Below are positions 8,909 to 17,980 of a DNA stretch of 64,000 nucleotides, one piece after another (position 1 is the first letter of the stretch; the number at the start of each line of letters is the position of its first letter). Both the position numbers and the translations under genes were made by a program. The notes beneath the pieces were generated by a model. The model searched no databases. It was not told the DNA's origin and saw only the letters and a program-made list of their open reading frames with translations. This DNA comes from CAVTWS01 sp963738445 (GTDB taxonomy: Bacteria; Actinomycetota; Acidimicrobiia; Acidimicrobiales; SHLQ01): the NCBI GenBank assembly GCA_963738445.1, contig CAVTWS010000024.1, positions 310,001-374,000 of the forward strand. Direction: 5' to 3'.

Positions 8909-9603
8909 CCGACGACTTCCACCTCCTCACCGGCGCCTACGCCGTCGATGCCCTCGAGGCCGACGAGCGCGCCCGGTTCGAGCGCCACCTGGCCGGCTGC
9001 GACGACTGCCAGCTCGAGGTCGCCAGCTTCCGCGACGCCACCACCGCGCTCGCCGTCGCCTCCACCACGCCCGCTCCCCCCGGCATGCGCAGCGCCGTGC
9101 TGAACGAGGTCGACCGCACCCGCCAGGTCTCACCGCTCACGGCGACGCCGAGCGCCGGCCGGACCCGCCAGGCCAGCTGGCTGGCCGCCGCGGCCGCGGC
9201 CGTGGTGGCCGTCGGTCTGGCCGGCCTCCTGATCCGAGCCCAGGGCCGCATCGACGATCTCGAACAGACCTCGGAGTTGGCCCTGGCCCCCGATGCCGAG
9301 TCGGTCGTGCTGGCCGGGTCACCGGACACCGAGCTGCGCCTCACCTGGTCCGACCAACTCGGGCGCGGCGTGCTGGTGGGTGGACGGGTCGCCGATCCCG
9401 GGCCGGGATCGGACTACCAGTTGTGGATCGTGGCCGACGGCGAGCCACGGTCCCTCGGCGTGTTCGAGCCCGACGGCGGCCGCGTCGAACTCGGCATCGG
9501 CGATCTCCCCGCCCCGGGCGACATCGTGGCGATCACGATCGAACCCGACGGCGGCTCGCCCGCACCGACCACCGAACCCGGTCTGTCCGCCACCGTCCTC
9601 TAG
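8905..9603 (+). CDS. Anti-sigma factor, RskA family
   Basis: Membrane anti-sigma factor of about 232 residues. The cytoplasmic N-terminus carries the zinc-associated anti-sigma motif HLAGCDDC (His28, Cys32, Cys35). One transmembrane helix (about 90-110, ASWLAAAAAAVVAVGLAGLL) follows. The exported C-terminal domain contains LVGGRVADPGPGSDYQLWIV, typical of the RskA/anti-sigma-K C-terminal domain. ATG 8905 overlaps the sigma factor stop as ATGA; in-frame ATG 8896 is an alternative. Translational coupling keeps sigma and anti-sigma in balance. It faces the aquaporin gene tail-to-tail about 50 bases away. Confidence 0.88.
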   Translation: MTDDFHLLTGAYAVDALEADERARFERHLAGCDDCQLEVASFRDATTALAVASTTPAPPGMRSAVLNEVDRTRQVSPLTATPSAGRTRQASWLAAAAAAVVAVGLAGLLIRAQGRIDDLEQTSELALAPDAESVVLAGSPDTELRLTWSDQLGRGVLVGGRVADPGPGSDYQLWIVADGEPRSLGVFEPDGGRVELGIGDLPAPGDIVAITIEPDGGSPAPTTEPGLSATVL

Positions 9604-9652
9604 CAACAGCGGCTCGCGTCTCTGCGAGTTGGGAGGTCTCGTCGGCAGCCCG

Positions 9653-10708
9653 TCACTCCTTCGGGTGGGTGGGCGACGGTTCGAACCCGGCCGCTCGGGC
9701 TGCTTCCTCGCTGATGAACCACACCTCGGCCACGGTGGCGACGTAGCTCCGGCTGTCCGGCCGGTGGTACAGCATCGACGTGGCGTTGCCCTTGATCACG
9801 AACCCGGGAGGCGCCTCATGATCCGTGCTCGCGCCGTGGGAGCCGGGCCCGTCCGGTTCCGATTGTCCGACGACGGCCCCGACGAGCGGTTGCGGGGCCG
9901 GCGGGCCGGCCCCGGTGAGATCGATCGGGTCGGCGCCCATCGCTGCGTCGACGCGTCCGCTGAGCTCGGACAGCGCATCGCGCGGCCCGGTGAGAGCGGT
10001 GTCGCCCAGCACGGTGTCCTCGAGCGTCGCGTCGTCGATGGCAAGCCAGACGAGCACGCCGAACACCGCCCCGATGATCGGGAACACGACGAAGGCCCAG
10101 AGCTGCTCGAGAGCCTCGCCACCGGTGAACACCGCCATGCCGAGGCTGCGGGCCGGATTCACCGACGTGTTGTCGACCGGAATGCTGACCAGATGGATGA
10201 CGGTGAGGGCCAGGCCCGCACTCAAACCGAGCGCGGCCGGAGGGAAGTTGCGCTTGCACGTGGCCAGGACCACGATCATCAGGAGCGCCGTCAGCACGAT
10301 CTCGGCGATCATCATGGCCCCGAAGTTGGCGAAGCCGTTCTGTTCCCCCCACAGGTTCGTGGCGAAGTTGAGCGAGTCGGGCTCGAAGTCGTCGTAGAAA
10401 CCGGCCCGCAAGCCCCAGATCGTGAAGCCACCGGCGACGGCGCCGAGCACCTGACCGATGATGTAGGCGGGCACCAGCGCGGCCGGGGTCTTCCGCATGA
10501 CCGCCATGCCGACGGTCACGGCCGGGTTGATGTGGCAACCCGACACCGGTCCCACCGTGTAGGCGGCGACGAGGAGCGCGAAGCCGAAGCCCAGCGCCAC
10601 GCCCAACCGGTCGACGTCGGCGCCGGCCAGCACAGCGGTACCGGGCCCACCCACCATGAGGATGAAGGTGCCCACCGCTTCGGCGAGGAGTATCCGTCCT
10701 GGTCGCAC
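9653..10708 (-). CDS. Aquaporin (MIP family) with C-terminal sunset-like domain
   Basis: Membrane channel of 351 residues; ordinary bacterial AqpZ is about 230. Both NPA boxes are present: HINPAVTVG (NPA 61-63) and SVNPARS (NPA 184-186). A selectivity-filter pattern of Phe in FGFALL, His172 and Arg187 predicts a water-type rather than glycerol-type pore. After the last helix (about 225) comes a soluble tail with a low-complexity linker, ending at 300-351 in FVIKGNATSMLYHRPDS and AEVWFISEEAARAAGF. This resembles the sunset domain that I recall on several actinobacterial proteins; its role is unknown to me. Start is GTG 10708 with GGAGG nine bases upstream. Divergent from the ABC exporter operon. 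Confidence 0.88.
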   Translation of the reverse strand: MRPGRILLAEAVGTFILMVGGPGTAVLAGADVDRLGVALGFGFALLVAAYTVGPVSGCHINPAVTVGMAVMRKTPAALVPAYIIGQVLGAVAGGFTIWGLRAGFYDDFEPDSLNFATNLWGEQNGFANFGAMMIAEIVLTALLMIVVLATCKRNFPPAALGLSAGLALTVIHLVSIPVDNTSVNPARSLGMAVFTGGEALEQLWAFVVFPIIGAVFGVLVWLAIDDATLEDTVLGDTALTGPRDALSELSGRVDAAMGADPIDLTGAGPPAPQPLVGAVVGQSEPDGPGSHGASTDHEAPPGFVIKGNATSMLYHRPDSRSYVATVAEVWFISEEAARAAGFEPSPTHPKE

Positions 10709-10743
10709 GATCGCATACCTCCGAGGAGTGGCCCGCCATCGTC

Positions 10744-10773
10744 AGAATAGATGGAGTTCATCTCGCGATTCAA
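10744..10773 (-). promoter_or_regulatory. Predicted sigma-A-type promoter for the aquaporin gene
   Basis: On the minus strand, TTGAAT (10773-10768) and TATTCT (10749-10744) are separated by 18 bases, each matching four of six consensus positions. The -10 box lies about 35 bases before the GTG start. The -35 box overlaps the likely ABC ATPase start codon on the other strand, so the divergent genes may interfere. Confidence 0.45.
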
Positions 10774-11762
10774 TGACTAGCGTGCAACGCTTGATGGCCT
10801 CGGGAGCAGAGTCGGCGACACACACGGACATAGCCCGCGACCTCGTGCTCGAGGCCACTGGACTCACCAAACGGTTCGGGCGCTTCACCGCCGTCGACGG
10901 CATCGACGTGCACGTCCGGCGCGGCGAGTCGTTCGGCTTCCTCGGGCCCAACGGCGCGGGCAAGAGCTCGACGATGCGGATGATCGGCTGCGTGTCGCCA
11001 CCGTCGGACGGTGAGCTCACGATCCTCGGACTCGACGCCCGCCGGCACGGACCCGAGATCCGCGCCCGCCTCGGCGTCGTCCCGCAGCTCGACTCGCTCG
11101 ACAACGAGCTGACGGTTCGCGACAACCTCTACGTCTACGGGCGCTACTTCGACCTGCCGCGGGCGGTGGTGCGCGAGCGGACCGACCGGCTGCTCGAGTT
11201 CGCCCAACTCACCGAACGGGCGAACGCTCGCGTCGAACCCCTGTCCGGCGGCATGAAGCGCCGCCTGACGATCGCCCGGGCCCTCATCAACGAACCCGAC
11301 ATCCTCCTCCTCGACGAACCCACGACCGGGCTCGATCCCCAGGCGCGCCACCTGCTCTGGGATCGCCTGTGGCGACTCAAGCGCGACGGCGTGACGCTCA
11401 TCCTCACCACCCACTACATGGACGAGGCCGAGCAACTCTGTGATCGGCTGGTGGTGATGGACCGGGGGCGCATCGTCGCCGAGGGATCGCCCCGCGAGCT
11501 GATCGCGACGCACAGCACCCGGGAGGTCGTCGAGCTCCGCATGGCCGACGGCCGGCACGAGGATCTCGCCGGCCGCATCGACGGTCTCGCGTCGCGGATC
11601 GAGGTGCTCCCGGACCGGCTCCTGCTCTATACCGACGACGCTGACACCACCACCGACCAGATCCACCGGGCCGGCGTGCACGTGGACAGCTGCCTGGCAC
11701 GGCGCAGCACGCTCGAAGACGTGTTCCTCCGCCTCACCGGCCGCACCCTGGACGACGGGTGA
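10773..11762 (+). CDS. ABC transporter ATP-binding protein (DrrA/NodI type)
   Basis: Nucleotide-binding subunit of an ABC-2-type exporter, about 329 residues. Walker A is GPNGAGKSS near residue 58. The signature LSGGMKRRLTIA, Walker B ILLLDEPTTGLDP and the H-loop TTHYMDEAEQL follow in order. The long C-terminal part with RIVAEGSPRELI and a diverged regulatory tail fits the daunorubicin-resistance/NodI subfamily, which exports drugs, lipids or polysaccharides. ATG 10773 and ATG 10794 are both possible starts; neither has a strong ribosome-binding site. Its stop overlaps the first permease start at 11762. With two downstream permeases it forms a complete exporter. Confidence 0.86.
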   Translation: MTSVQRLMASGAESATHTDIARDLVLEATGLTKRFGRFTAVDGIDVHVRRGESFGFLGPNGAGKSSTMRMIGCVSPPSDGELTILGLDARRHGPEIRARLGVVPQLDSLDNELTVRDNLYVYGRYFDLPRAVVRERTDRLLEFAQLTERANARVEPLSGGMKRRLTIARALINEPDILLLDEPTTGLDPQARHLLWDRLWRLKRDGVTLILTTHYMDEAEQLCDRLVVMDRGRIVAEGSPRELIATHSTREVVELRMADGRHEDLAGRIDGLASRIEVLPDRLLLYTDDADTTTDQIHRAGVHVDSCLARRSTLEDVFLRLTGRTLDDG

Positions 11763-12575
11763 TGGTCCCGGCCACGGCGCCCGCCGGCCGTTCGGTGCGG
11801 CGTCGGACACCCCGGTGGGTGCGATCGCTCGAGTACTGGCTCGTCGTCTACCGACGCACGTGGGCCGGTGGTGTCGTCACCGGGTTCGCCTCGCCCATCG
11901 TGTTCCTGGCCGGCATGGGTCTGGGGGTGGGGTCGTTGATCGACGGCGGAGGACGCGCCGGCGAAGTCGGCGGCGACTATCTGGAGTTTCTGGCGCCCGG
12001 ACTGCTCGTGGCCACCTGTTTCATGGGTGGCGCCATGGACGCCACCTATCCGGTGATGGGGTCGGTGAAGTGGAACCGGACCTACCACGCCATGACGGCC
12101 GGGCCGCTGCGCAGCGTCGATCTGGTCACCGGTCACCTGGCCTACATCGGCATCAAGCTCGCGGTCACCGCCGTCTCCTTCGCGGTGGTGGCCACCGCGC
12201 TCGGCGGCCTCGGCGGCGGGACGGACCTGCTGGCCGCGCCGGCCGGGATCCTGACCGGGCTGGCGACGGCGGCGCCGGTGATGGCGTGGGCGGTCAGAGT
12301 CGATCGCGAGCGCGTTCTCCGGTCTGTGGCGCTACGTGGTGACCCCGCTGAGCCTGTTCGGCGGCACCTACTTCCCGCTCGAGCAACTGCCTGCGGCCCT
12401 TGAGGTCGTGGCCCGCCTGACTCCGCTGTGGCACGGAACCGAGATCGCCCGAGCCGACCTCGACACCACAGGCGATTGGTTCTCGACGGCCGGGCACGCC
12501 GGTTTCCTGGTCCTCGTCATCGTCACGTCGGTCGCCGTGGCCACCCGCACCTACCGGACGGTTCTGCAGCCGTGA
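11762..12575 (+). CDS. ABC-2 type permease, first subunit (one frameshift)
   Basis: Integral-membrane permease of about 270 residues partnering the upstream ATPase. The N-terminal two thirds reads from ATG 11762 in one frame (helices near VTGFASPIVFLAGMGLGVG and LEFLAPGLLVATCFMGG). The C-terminal third (SGLWRYVVTPLSLFGGTYFP, then LTPLWHGTEI) lies in another frame. The break is near 12290-12300, just after MAWA, and is consistent with one extra G. Both parts match the NodJ/DrrB pattern: a helical pair, a GTYFPLEQLP loop and a final helix. As given, translation would stop at 12403. The stop at 12573-12575 overlaps the next GTG start. Confidence 0.75.
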
Positions 12576-13371
12576 TCACGACGTGGACCCGCACCGCCGA
12601 GCTCGGCCTCGGTTCGGCCCGGTCACGTCGGGTCATCGAACGCAACGCGCTCGTGGGGCTGCGGGGCTGGACCTGGATGCTGTCGGGGTTCTTCGAGCCC
12701 GTCTTCTACCTGCTGTCGATCGGCGTCGGGCTCGGCGAGCTCGTCGGAGATCTCGACTATGCCGGGCCGCCGTCTCCTATCGATCGTTCGTGGCTCCGGG
12801 CACGTTGGCGGCCGCGGCCATGACCGGCGCCATCATGGATGCGACGTACAACGTGTTCAGCCGCCTCCGGTACGACCACACCTACGACGCCATGTTGGCC
12901 ACTCCCGTCACCGCCACCGACATCGCGCTCGGCGAGCTGTCCTGGGCGGTGATCCGAGGGGCGATCTACTCGACCATGTTCCTGGCCGTGATGGCGGCCA
13001 TGGGACTCACCGAGTCCTGGACCGCGGTGCTGGCCGTGCCGGCGGCGGTGCTGGTCGCGTTCGCCTCGGCGAGTCTCGGGTTGCTCGGAACCTCGTTCAT
13101 GCGGACATGGCAGGACTTCGCCTGGATCACGTTGGTTCAGATGCCGATGTTCGTGCTCTCCACGACGTTCTTCCCGCTCGGGACCTACGAGCGGCCACTC
13201 CAGATCGTGGTGCAGTGCACGCCGCTGTTCCACGGCGTCGCCCTCACCCGGGCGCTCGTTCTCGGGGAGGCGTCGGTCGGCCTACTCGGTCACGTGTTCT
13301 ACCTGGTCGTGGTCGGTTCCGCGGCGTACGTCGCCGCCGCCCGCCGGTTCCACCGGCTGCTCGTCCGCTGA
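12572..13371 (+). CDS. ABC-2 type permease, second subunit (one frameshift)
   Basis: Second membrane subunit of the exporter, about 266 residues. It starts at GTG 12572, overlapping the previous stop as GTGA. The opening (ERNALVGLRGWTWMLSGFFEP, then LLSIGVGLGELV) is in one frame. From about 12770 the continuation SYRSFVAPGTLAAAAMTGAI, then YDAMLATPVTATDIALGE, is in another, so one base appears to be missing near a GGG run. The remaining helices and the motif TTFFPLGTYERPLQ fit the ABC-2 family. Similar in layout to the first permease, it probably makes a heterodimeric channel. Confidence 0.75.
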
Positions 13372-13410
13372 CTCACACAGGCGGCAGCAGCAGGGACGCG
13401 CGGGATCGCG

Positions 13411-14379
13411 CTAGCTCAGGAGGCGGGCGAAAGCCTCGACCTCGCGGACCAGGTCGGGACCGGCCGGTGTGTAGAGAAGCTCGGTGATCCCAGCTGCGGC
13501 CGCGGCGTCGACCTTCGGTCGGAGCTCTTCGACCGTGCCGACCCAACCATTGCCGTTGCGCATGTCGGCCCCGGCGAGGAGCGGTCGATCGTGGGCCACG
13601 ACGTGGCTGACGTGGCCCTCGTGCACGGCGAGGTGACGCTCTCCCTCCGGCCGTTCCGCCTCGATCCGGGCCCGCCACTCCGCGCCGCCGGGGAAGCCGT
13701 CGACGGCGTTGCCCGCCATCTGCCAGACGCCGTGATACGCCACGACGCTCCACGGCCCGGCGGCATCGACGGCTCGCGCCGACGTACTCGGTTCGCCGTC
13801 GTCGAGCACGGTGCCGTTCACCATCGAGATGCACCAGTCGAACCCCTCGACTCCACCCATGGCCATCACCCCGTCGGCGACCTCGTGAGCGATCTCCTGG
13901 CCCTTCGGCCCCATGGCCGACAACACGATCGGGATGTCCACCGGCCGGGCGAGCGCCAGGTCGGGGTGATGGATCATCTGGCAGCGTTCGCCGTCGATCG
14001 TCACGACCTCGCCCCGCAGCAGGCCGCGCAACTGCTCGAGGTAGGTGCGGGTGGCCTTCCAGCTCAGCGCGTTCTTGCCCAGGACCCACCGCGCCGTGGC
14101 CCCGGTCCCGAACGCGTACGCACAACGTCCGGGCGCCAACCGCTCCATGGTCAGCATGGCGGACGCCGTGGTCATGACATGGCGCAGGTTCGGGACGAGC
14201 ACGGCCGTGCCGAGGCCCACGGTCGACGTGACGCGCGCACACTCGGCCAGGTTGATCCAGATGTCTTCGTAGAGGGCCGCCGAATCGAAGAGCCAGACCC
14301 GGTCGTAGCCGCTGGCTTCGGCCGCGCGAGCGACGTCGACCGCGGCGGGGCCGGGCGGAAGACCAATGGACAATTTCAT
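13411..14379 (-). CDS. LLM class F420-dependent oxidoreductase
   Basis: Luciferase-like monooxygenase superfamily TIM barrel of 322 residues. It begins MKLSIGLPPGPAAVDVARAA, the usual beta-1/helix-1 pattern, then GYDRVWLFDSAALYEDIW and the conserved VGLGTAVLVPNLRHVMTTAS and GRCAYAFGTG blocks. In actinobacteria such proteins usually use deazaflavin F420 rather than FMN; cofactor choice is inferred. It is the last gene of a minus-strand operon behind an acrylyl-CoA reductase gene and a double CoA-transferase gene, with gaps under 30 bases. Substrate unknown; a CoA-ester or acyl intermediate is possible from context. Confidence 0.8.
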   Translation of the reverse strand: MKLSIGLPPGPAAVDVARAAEASGYDRVWLFDSAALYEDIWINLAECARVTSTVGLGTAVLVPNLRHVMTTASAMLTMERLAPGRCAYAFGTGATARWVLGKNALSWKATRTYLEQLRGLLRGEVVTIDGERCQMIHHPDLALARPVDIPIVLSAMGPKGQEIAHEVADGVMAMGGVEGFDWCISMVNGTVLDDGEPSTSARAVDAAGPWSVVAYHGVWQMAGNAVDGFPGGAEWRARIEAERPEGERHLAVHEGHVSHVVAHDRPLLAGADMRNGNGWVGTVEELRPKVDAAAAAGITELLYTPAGPDLVREVEAFARLLS

Positions 14380-14407
14380 GGCGGCTCCTCAGTTCGGACG
14401 GAAGACT

Positions 14408-15397
14408 TCAGACGGTGACGTCGACGACGACGCGGCCGCGAACCTGGCCGGCGAGGATCATCTCAGCGACGGTGGGGACCTCACCCAGGGGGATCACGCT
14501 CGTCATGGCATCGAGCTTGGCCGGGTCCAGGTCGGAGGCCAGTCGAGCCCACGCCAGTTCGCGGCACGGGCGCGCGACGGTGACCGAGTTGACGCCGGCG
14601 AGGGTCACACCACGAAGGATGAAGGGAGCCACCGAGGTGGTGAGATCCATGCCCTGAGCCAACCCGCAGGCGGCCACACAGCCGTTGTCCTTCGTCTGGG
14701 ACAGCACGTTGGCCAGGGTGTGACTGCCCACGGCATCGACCGCGCCCGCCCACAGCGCCCGGGCCAGCGGGCGAGTGTTCGGCTCGGAGAGGGTCGAGCG
14801 GTCGACGATCGTGGTCGCCCCGAGGCCGTGGAGGTAATCGGCCTCCTCCGGACGACCCGTCGACGCGTGCACCTCGTAGCCGAGCCGGGCCAGCAACGCG
14901 ACCGCGACGGATCCGACACCCCCGGCAGCTCCGGTGACGAGCACCGGACCCGACGACGGCTCGATGCCGTGGTGCTCGAGCGCCAGCACGCACAACATGG
15001 CGGTGAACCCGGCGGTCCCGATGGCCATGGCCTGTTCGGTCGAGATGGAATCCGGAAGACGAACCAGCCACTCACCCGGGACCCGGGCCTTCTCAGCCAG
15101 ACCACCGAACCGGCTCTCGCCCACTCCCCATCCGTTGAGCACGACCCGATCGCCCGTGGACCACTCACCGGTCGACTCGGCGACGGTGCCCGCGAAGTCG
15201 ATCCCGGGAACCATCGGCCACGAGCGGAAGATCGGACTCCGGTTCAGGATCCCGAGACCTTCCTTGTAGTTCACGGTCGAGTACTCGACCGCGACGGTCG
15301 TGTCGCCGTCCGGGAGGGCGGATTCGTCGAGCTCGGTGACCTCGGCCCGAGGGGGTTGGCCGTCGACGGGCTCGCTCACCAGCAGGGCACGAAACAT
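14408..15397 (-). CDS. acuI: Acrylyl-CoA reductase (NADPH), YhdH/AcuI type
   Basis: Zinc-free medium-chain dehydrogenase/reductase of 329 residues, the normal AcuI/YhdH length. Diagnostic blocks are STVNYKEGLGIL (residues 40-51), PMVPGIDFAGTV (61-72) and the NADPH-binding VTGAAGGVGSVA (154-165). The late motif GVNSVTVARPCRELAW is also family-like. AcuI enzymes reduce acrylyl-CoA to propionyl-CoA with NADPH, detoxifying acrylate from dimethylsulfoniopropionate or 3-hydroxypropionate routes. It lies 27 bases after a two-domain class III CoA-transferase gene and 28 before an LLM gene. YhdH-family assignment is firm; physiological substrate is inferred. Confidence 0.83.
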   Translation of the reverse strand: MFRALLVSEPVDGQPPRAEVTELDESALPDGDTTVAVEYSTVNYKEGLGILNRSPIFRSWPMVPGIDFAGTVAESTGEWSTGDRVVLNGWGVGESRFGGLAEKARVPGEWLVRLPDSISTEQAMAIGTAGFTAMLCVLALEHHGIEPSSGPVLVTGAAGGVGSVAVALLARLGYEVHASTGRPEEADYLHGLGATTIVDRSTLSEPNTRPLARALWAGAVDAVGSHTLANVLSQTKDNGCVAACGLAQGMDLTTSVAPFILRGVTLAGVNSVTVARPCRELAWARLASDLDPAKLDAMTSVIPLGEVPTVAEMILAGQVRGRVVVDVTV

Positions 15398-15424
15398 CTC
15401 AAACTCCAGACAGGGCGACAGGCA

Positions 15425-17878
15425 TCAAGCCGACGGTGGGACATGAGGAGGTGTCGTCTCCAGGACCCCCGCGTCGAGCAGAGTTTCCACCGAGGTCTCA
15501 TCGAGGCCCAACTCGGCCGCCACCTCACGGCTGTGTTCTCCCAGCCGAGGCGCTTCGGCGATGAACGGCTCGCCGATCAACGAGCCCCGGAAGCCCGCCC
15601 CTTCCATCGCCATCGAGTCGGTGCCGATCAGATCCTGCTGCGGGGTCGGGACCACGTACCCGCGTGCTGCGAGGTGCGGGTCGGTGAGCTGATCGCTGCC
15701 CGTCAGCATCACACCGGCCGGAACTCCCGCGTCCTGGAGGAGGCGCTGGAGGTCATACCGATCCTGGCGCGAGGTCCACGCCGCGAGCTCGCCGTCGATC
15801 AAGTCGTGGTCCGCTCGCCTCCCGACAGCCGTCGCCAACGCGGGATCGGCGGCCCATGGCGGCGAACCGAGCGCGGCCACCAGCGCCGACCAGTCCGTGT
15901 CGTCGCGCACGGTGATGGCGATCCACTGGTCGGGCCCAACGCACGGGTACATGCCCCACGGCGCGCCGCGCTCGTTGCGATTGCCGGTGGCTCGCACCGA
16001 ACCCGGCTCCAGCCCTTCCTTCAGGAACAGGTCGCCGAGCACTCCGACCGGCGCCTCGACCTGGGCCACCTCGACATGGGCGCCGCGACCTCGCAGGTCC
16101 CGGCCCAGCAGCCCGGCGAGCGCACCGACCGCACCGATGCGGCCGACGAAGTGATCGGGGAAGATCGACGTGTTGCCGGCCGGGGCTTCCTGCCCTTCGT
16201 AGTTCCAGAGGTGGATCATCCCCGACACCGGCTGGGTGTTCGGGCCCGTAGCCGATCCAGTCCTTCCAGGCGCCCCGGGAACCGAGGAGCTGGCTCGACA
16301 CCATCACCACATCAGGATTCTGCGCCGAGAGATCCCCGTAGCCCAGCCCGAGGTCGTCCATGGTCCCGGTCGAGTTGTTCTCGATGACGATGTCCGCGGT
16401 CCGGGCCATGGTCAGCAAGAGCTCCCGGCCCCGATCGGTCTTGGCGTTGACGCCGAGGCTGCGCTTGGAGCGGCTCGAGCTGACGCGAACGAGGGCGACA
16501 TCTCGCTCCCGGACACCCCACGGATGAAGTCGGGGTACGTGCGGCTCTCGATCTTCACCACGTCGGCGCCGTACTCCACCAACATGCGTCCGACCTCGAC
16601 GCCGACGCCACCGTGCCCGAAGTCCATGACGGACAGTCCATCGAGCGGCCGGCTCGGCGCCGGACGGGGCGAGGCGGGCGCCGCACGATGTGGACCGGGG
16701 TCGGCCAGGACCTCGGCCGTGTGGTGACCGGGTGCGGGAGCCGGGGTGCGGAAGCCGGCCCGCTGCCCGTCGATCTCGTAGAACCCGCTCGCCACCGGGC
16801 CCTCGAGGCCCGGCGCCACCTCGCTCGGGACGAAGGTGCCGCGCGAGACGAGGTGCTCGTTCACCAGCACCTCGTCGACGCGCAGGACCGGCGTGCACAC
16901 GATGCCTCGTGACTGTGCTTCGGCCGCCGCGCTCTCGTGGCTCATGTCGGCGAAATGGGCCTCGAACAACGGGTTCAGCACGGTCGGGGCCAGACCCAGG
17001 CGGGCCACGAAACCGTCGAGCTCGGGGTCCTGCAGGTAGTCCGGCTCACCGAGCCAGGCCCGCATGGCGTGCCATTGACGCGGGCTCAAGATGATCAGCC
17101 GCACCCAGCCGCCACCGGCCTTGAGGATCGTGTAGACGGGACCGGCGCCTTGCCGGGTCTCGGAAGGGGTCATGCCCTGGTTGAGCAGAACGCTCGCGTT
17201 GGGCATCGACCAGTCGGTGATCTGGGCCACCGACTCGTTCGCGGACACGTCGAGCACCTGACCCCAACCGGTGGACCGGCGTTGCCACAGGGCCGCCAGC
17301 GTGGCAAACGCCGCGTGGACCCCGGCAACGTCGTAGGCGACGGTGGCCGGTGGAAGCAGCGGCGGCTTGTCCGGCGTGCCGGCCTTGAACACCATGCCCG
17401 CGGTCGCGTTGATGGTCGCGTCGGTGTGGGCGAACCCGGCGTAGGGGCCCGTGCGCCCGTAACCGGAGATGGCGGTGATCACCAGGTGCGGGTGCCGCGC
17501 CGACACGTCGTCGGGATCGAGCCCGGTTGCGACTCTCGACCCGGGGTCGGCTCCGTCGATCAGGACGTCGGCCGACGCCAGCAAGGTGTGGAGTCGATCG
17601 CGATCGGCGGGATCGTCGAGATCGAGGGTGACGCTCCGCTTGTTGGCGTGCCGATACACGAACGAGAGGCTGACGCCCCCCGAGTGCGGCGGCAGCATCC
17701 GAGCGGGTGAGCCGCCGGGAGGTTCGACCAGCACCACGTCGGCGCCGAGATCCGCCAGGACCTTGCCGCACATGGCGCCGAGGTCCCCCGTGAGATCGAT
17801 CACCCGTAGCGACCGCAGCGGCAGCTCTCCGTCGTCCACACCTGCTCCTTGTTGTGATGTCGGTTGCTGTGTCGGCAT
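15425..17878 (-). CDS. Two-domain class III CoA-transferase (CaiB/BaiF tandem fusion, two frameshifts)
   Basis: A single gene of about 817 codons encodes two CaiB/BaiF domains. Domain 1 (about 20-395) has LRVIDLTGDLGAMCGKVLADLGADVVLVE and ATVAYDVAGVHAAFAT with a candidate catalytic Asp. Domain 2 (about 425-817) restarts with PLDGLSVMDFGHGGVGVEVGR and carries FPDHFVGRIGAV, again with Asp. Such enzymes move CoA between carboxylates through an aspartyl-CoA thioester. The reading frame changes near 16483 and returns near 16242, with protein similarity continuous across both points; I treat these as indel errors. A tandem layout near 800 residues is also that of DddD, the DMSP-acting CoA-transferase, and AcuI is encoded next; this is suggestive only. 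It is divergent from the threonine ammonia-lyase gene. Confidence 0.78.
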
Positions 17879-17980
17879 CCGGCCGCGGGATCGGCGTCCC
17901 GGTCCCGGCCGAGGCGGGCGCGAGTCTCGCAGAAGGGGAGGACGACGAGCGAGCCTGCCGCCGGTCTACAGTCGCCAGCG

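Noticed and set aside
9604..9652. Terminator between the anti-sigma and aquaporin genes
   Set aside because: A 5-bp CTCGC/GCGAG stem with a 6-base loop exists but is short and lacks a T-tract.
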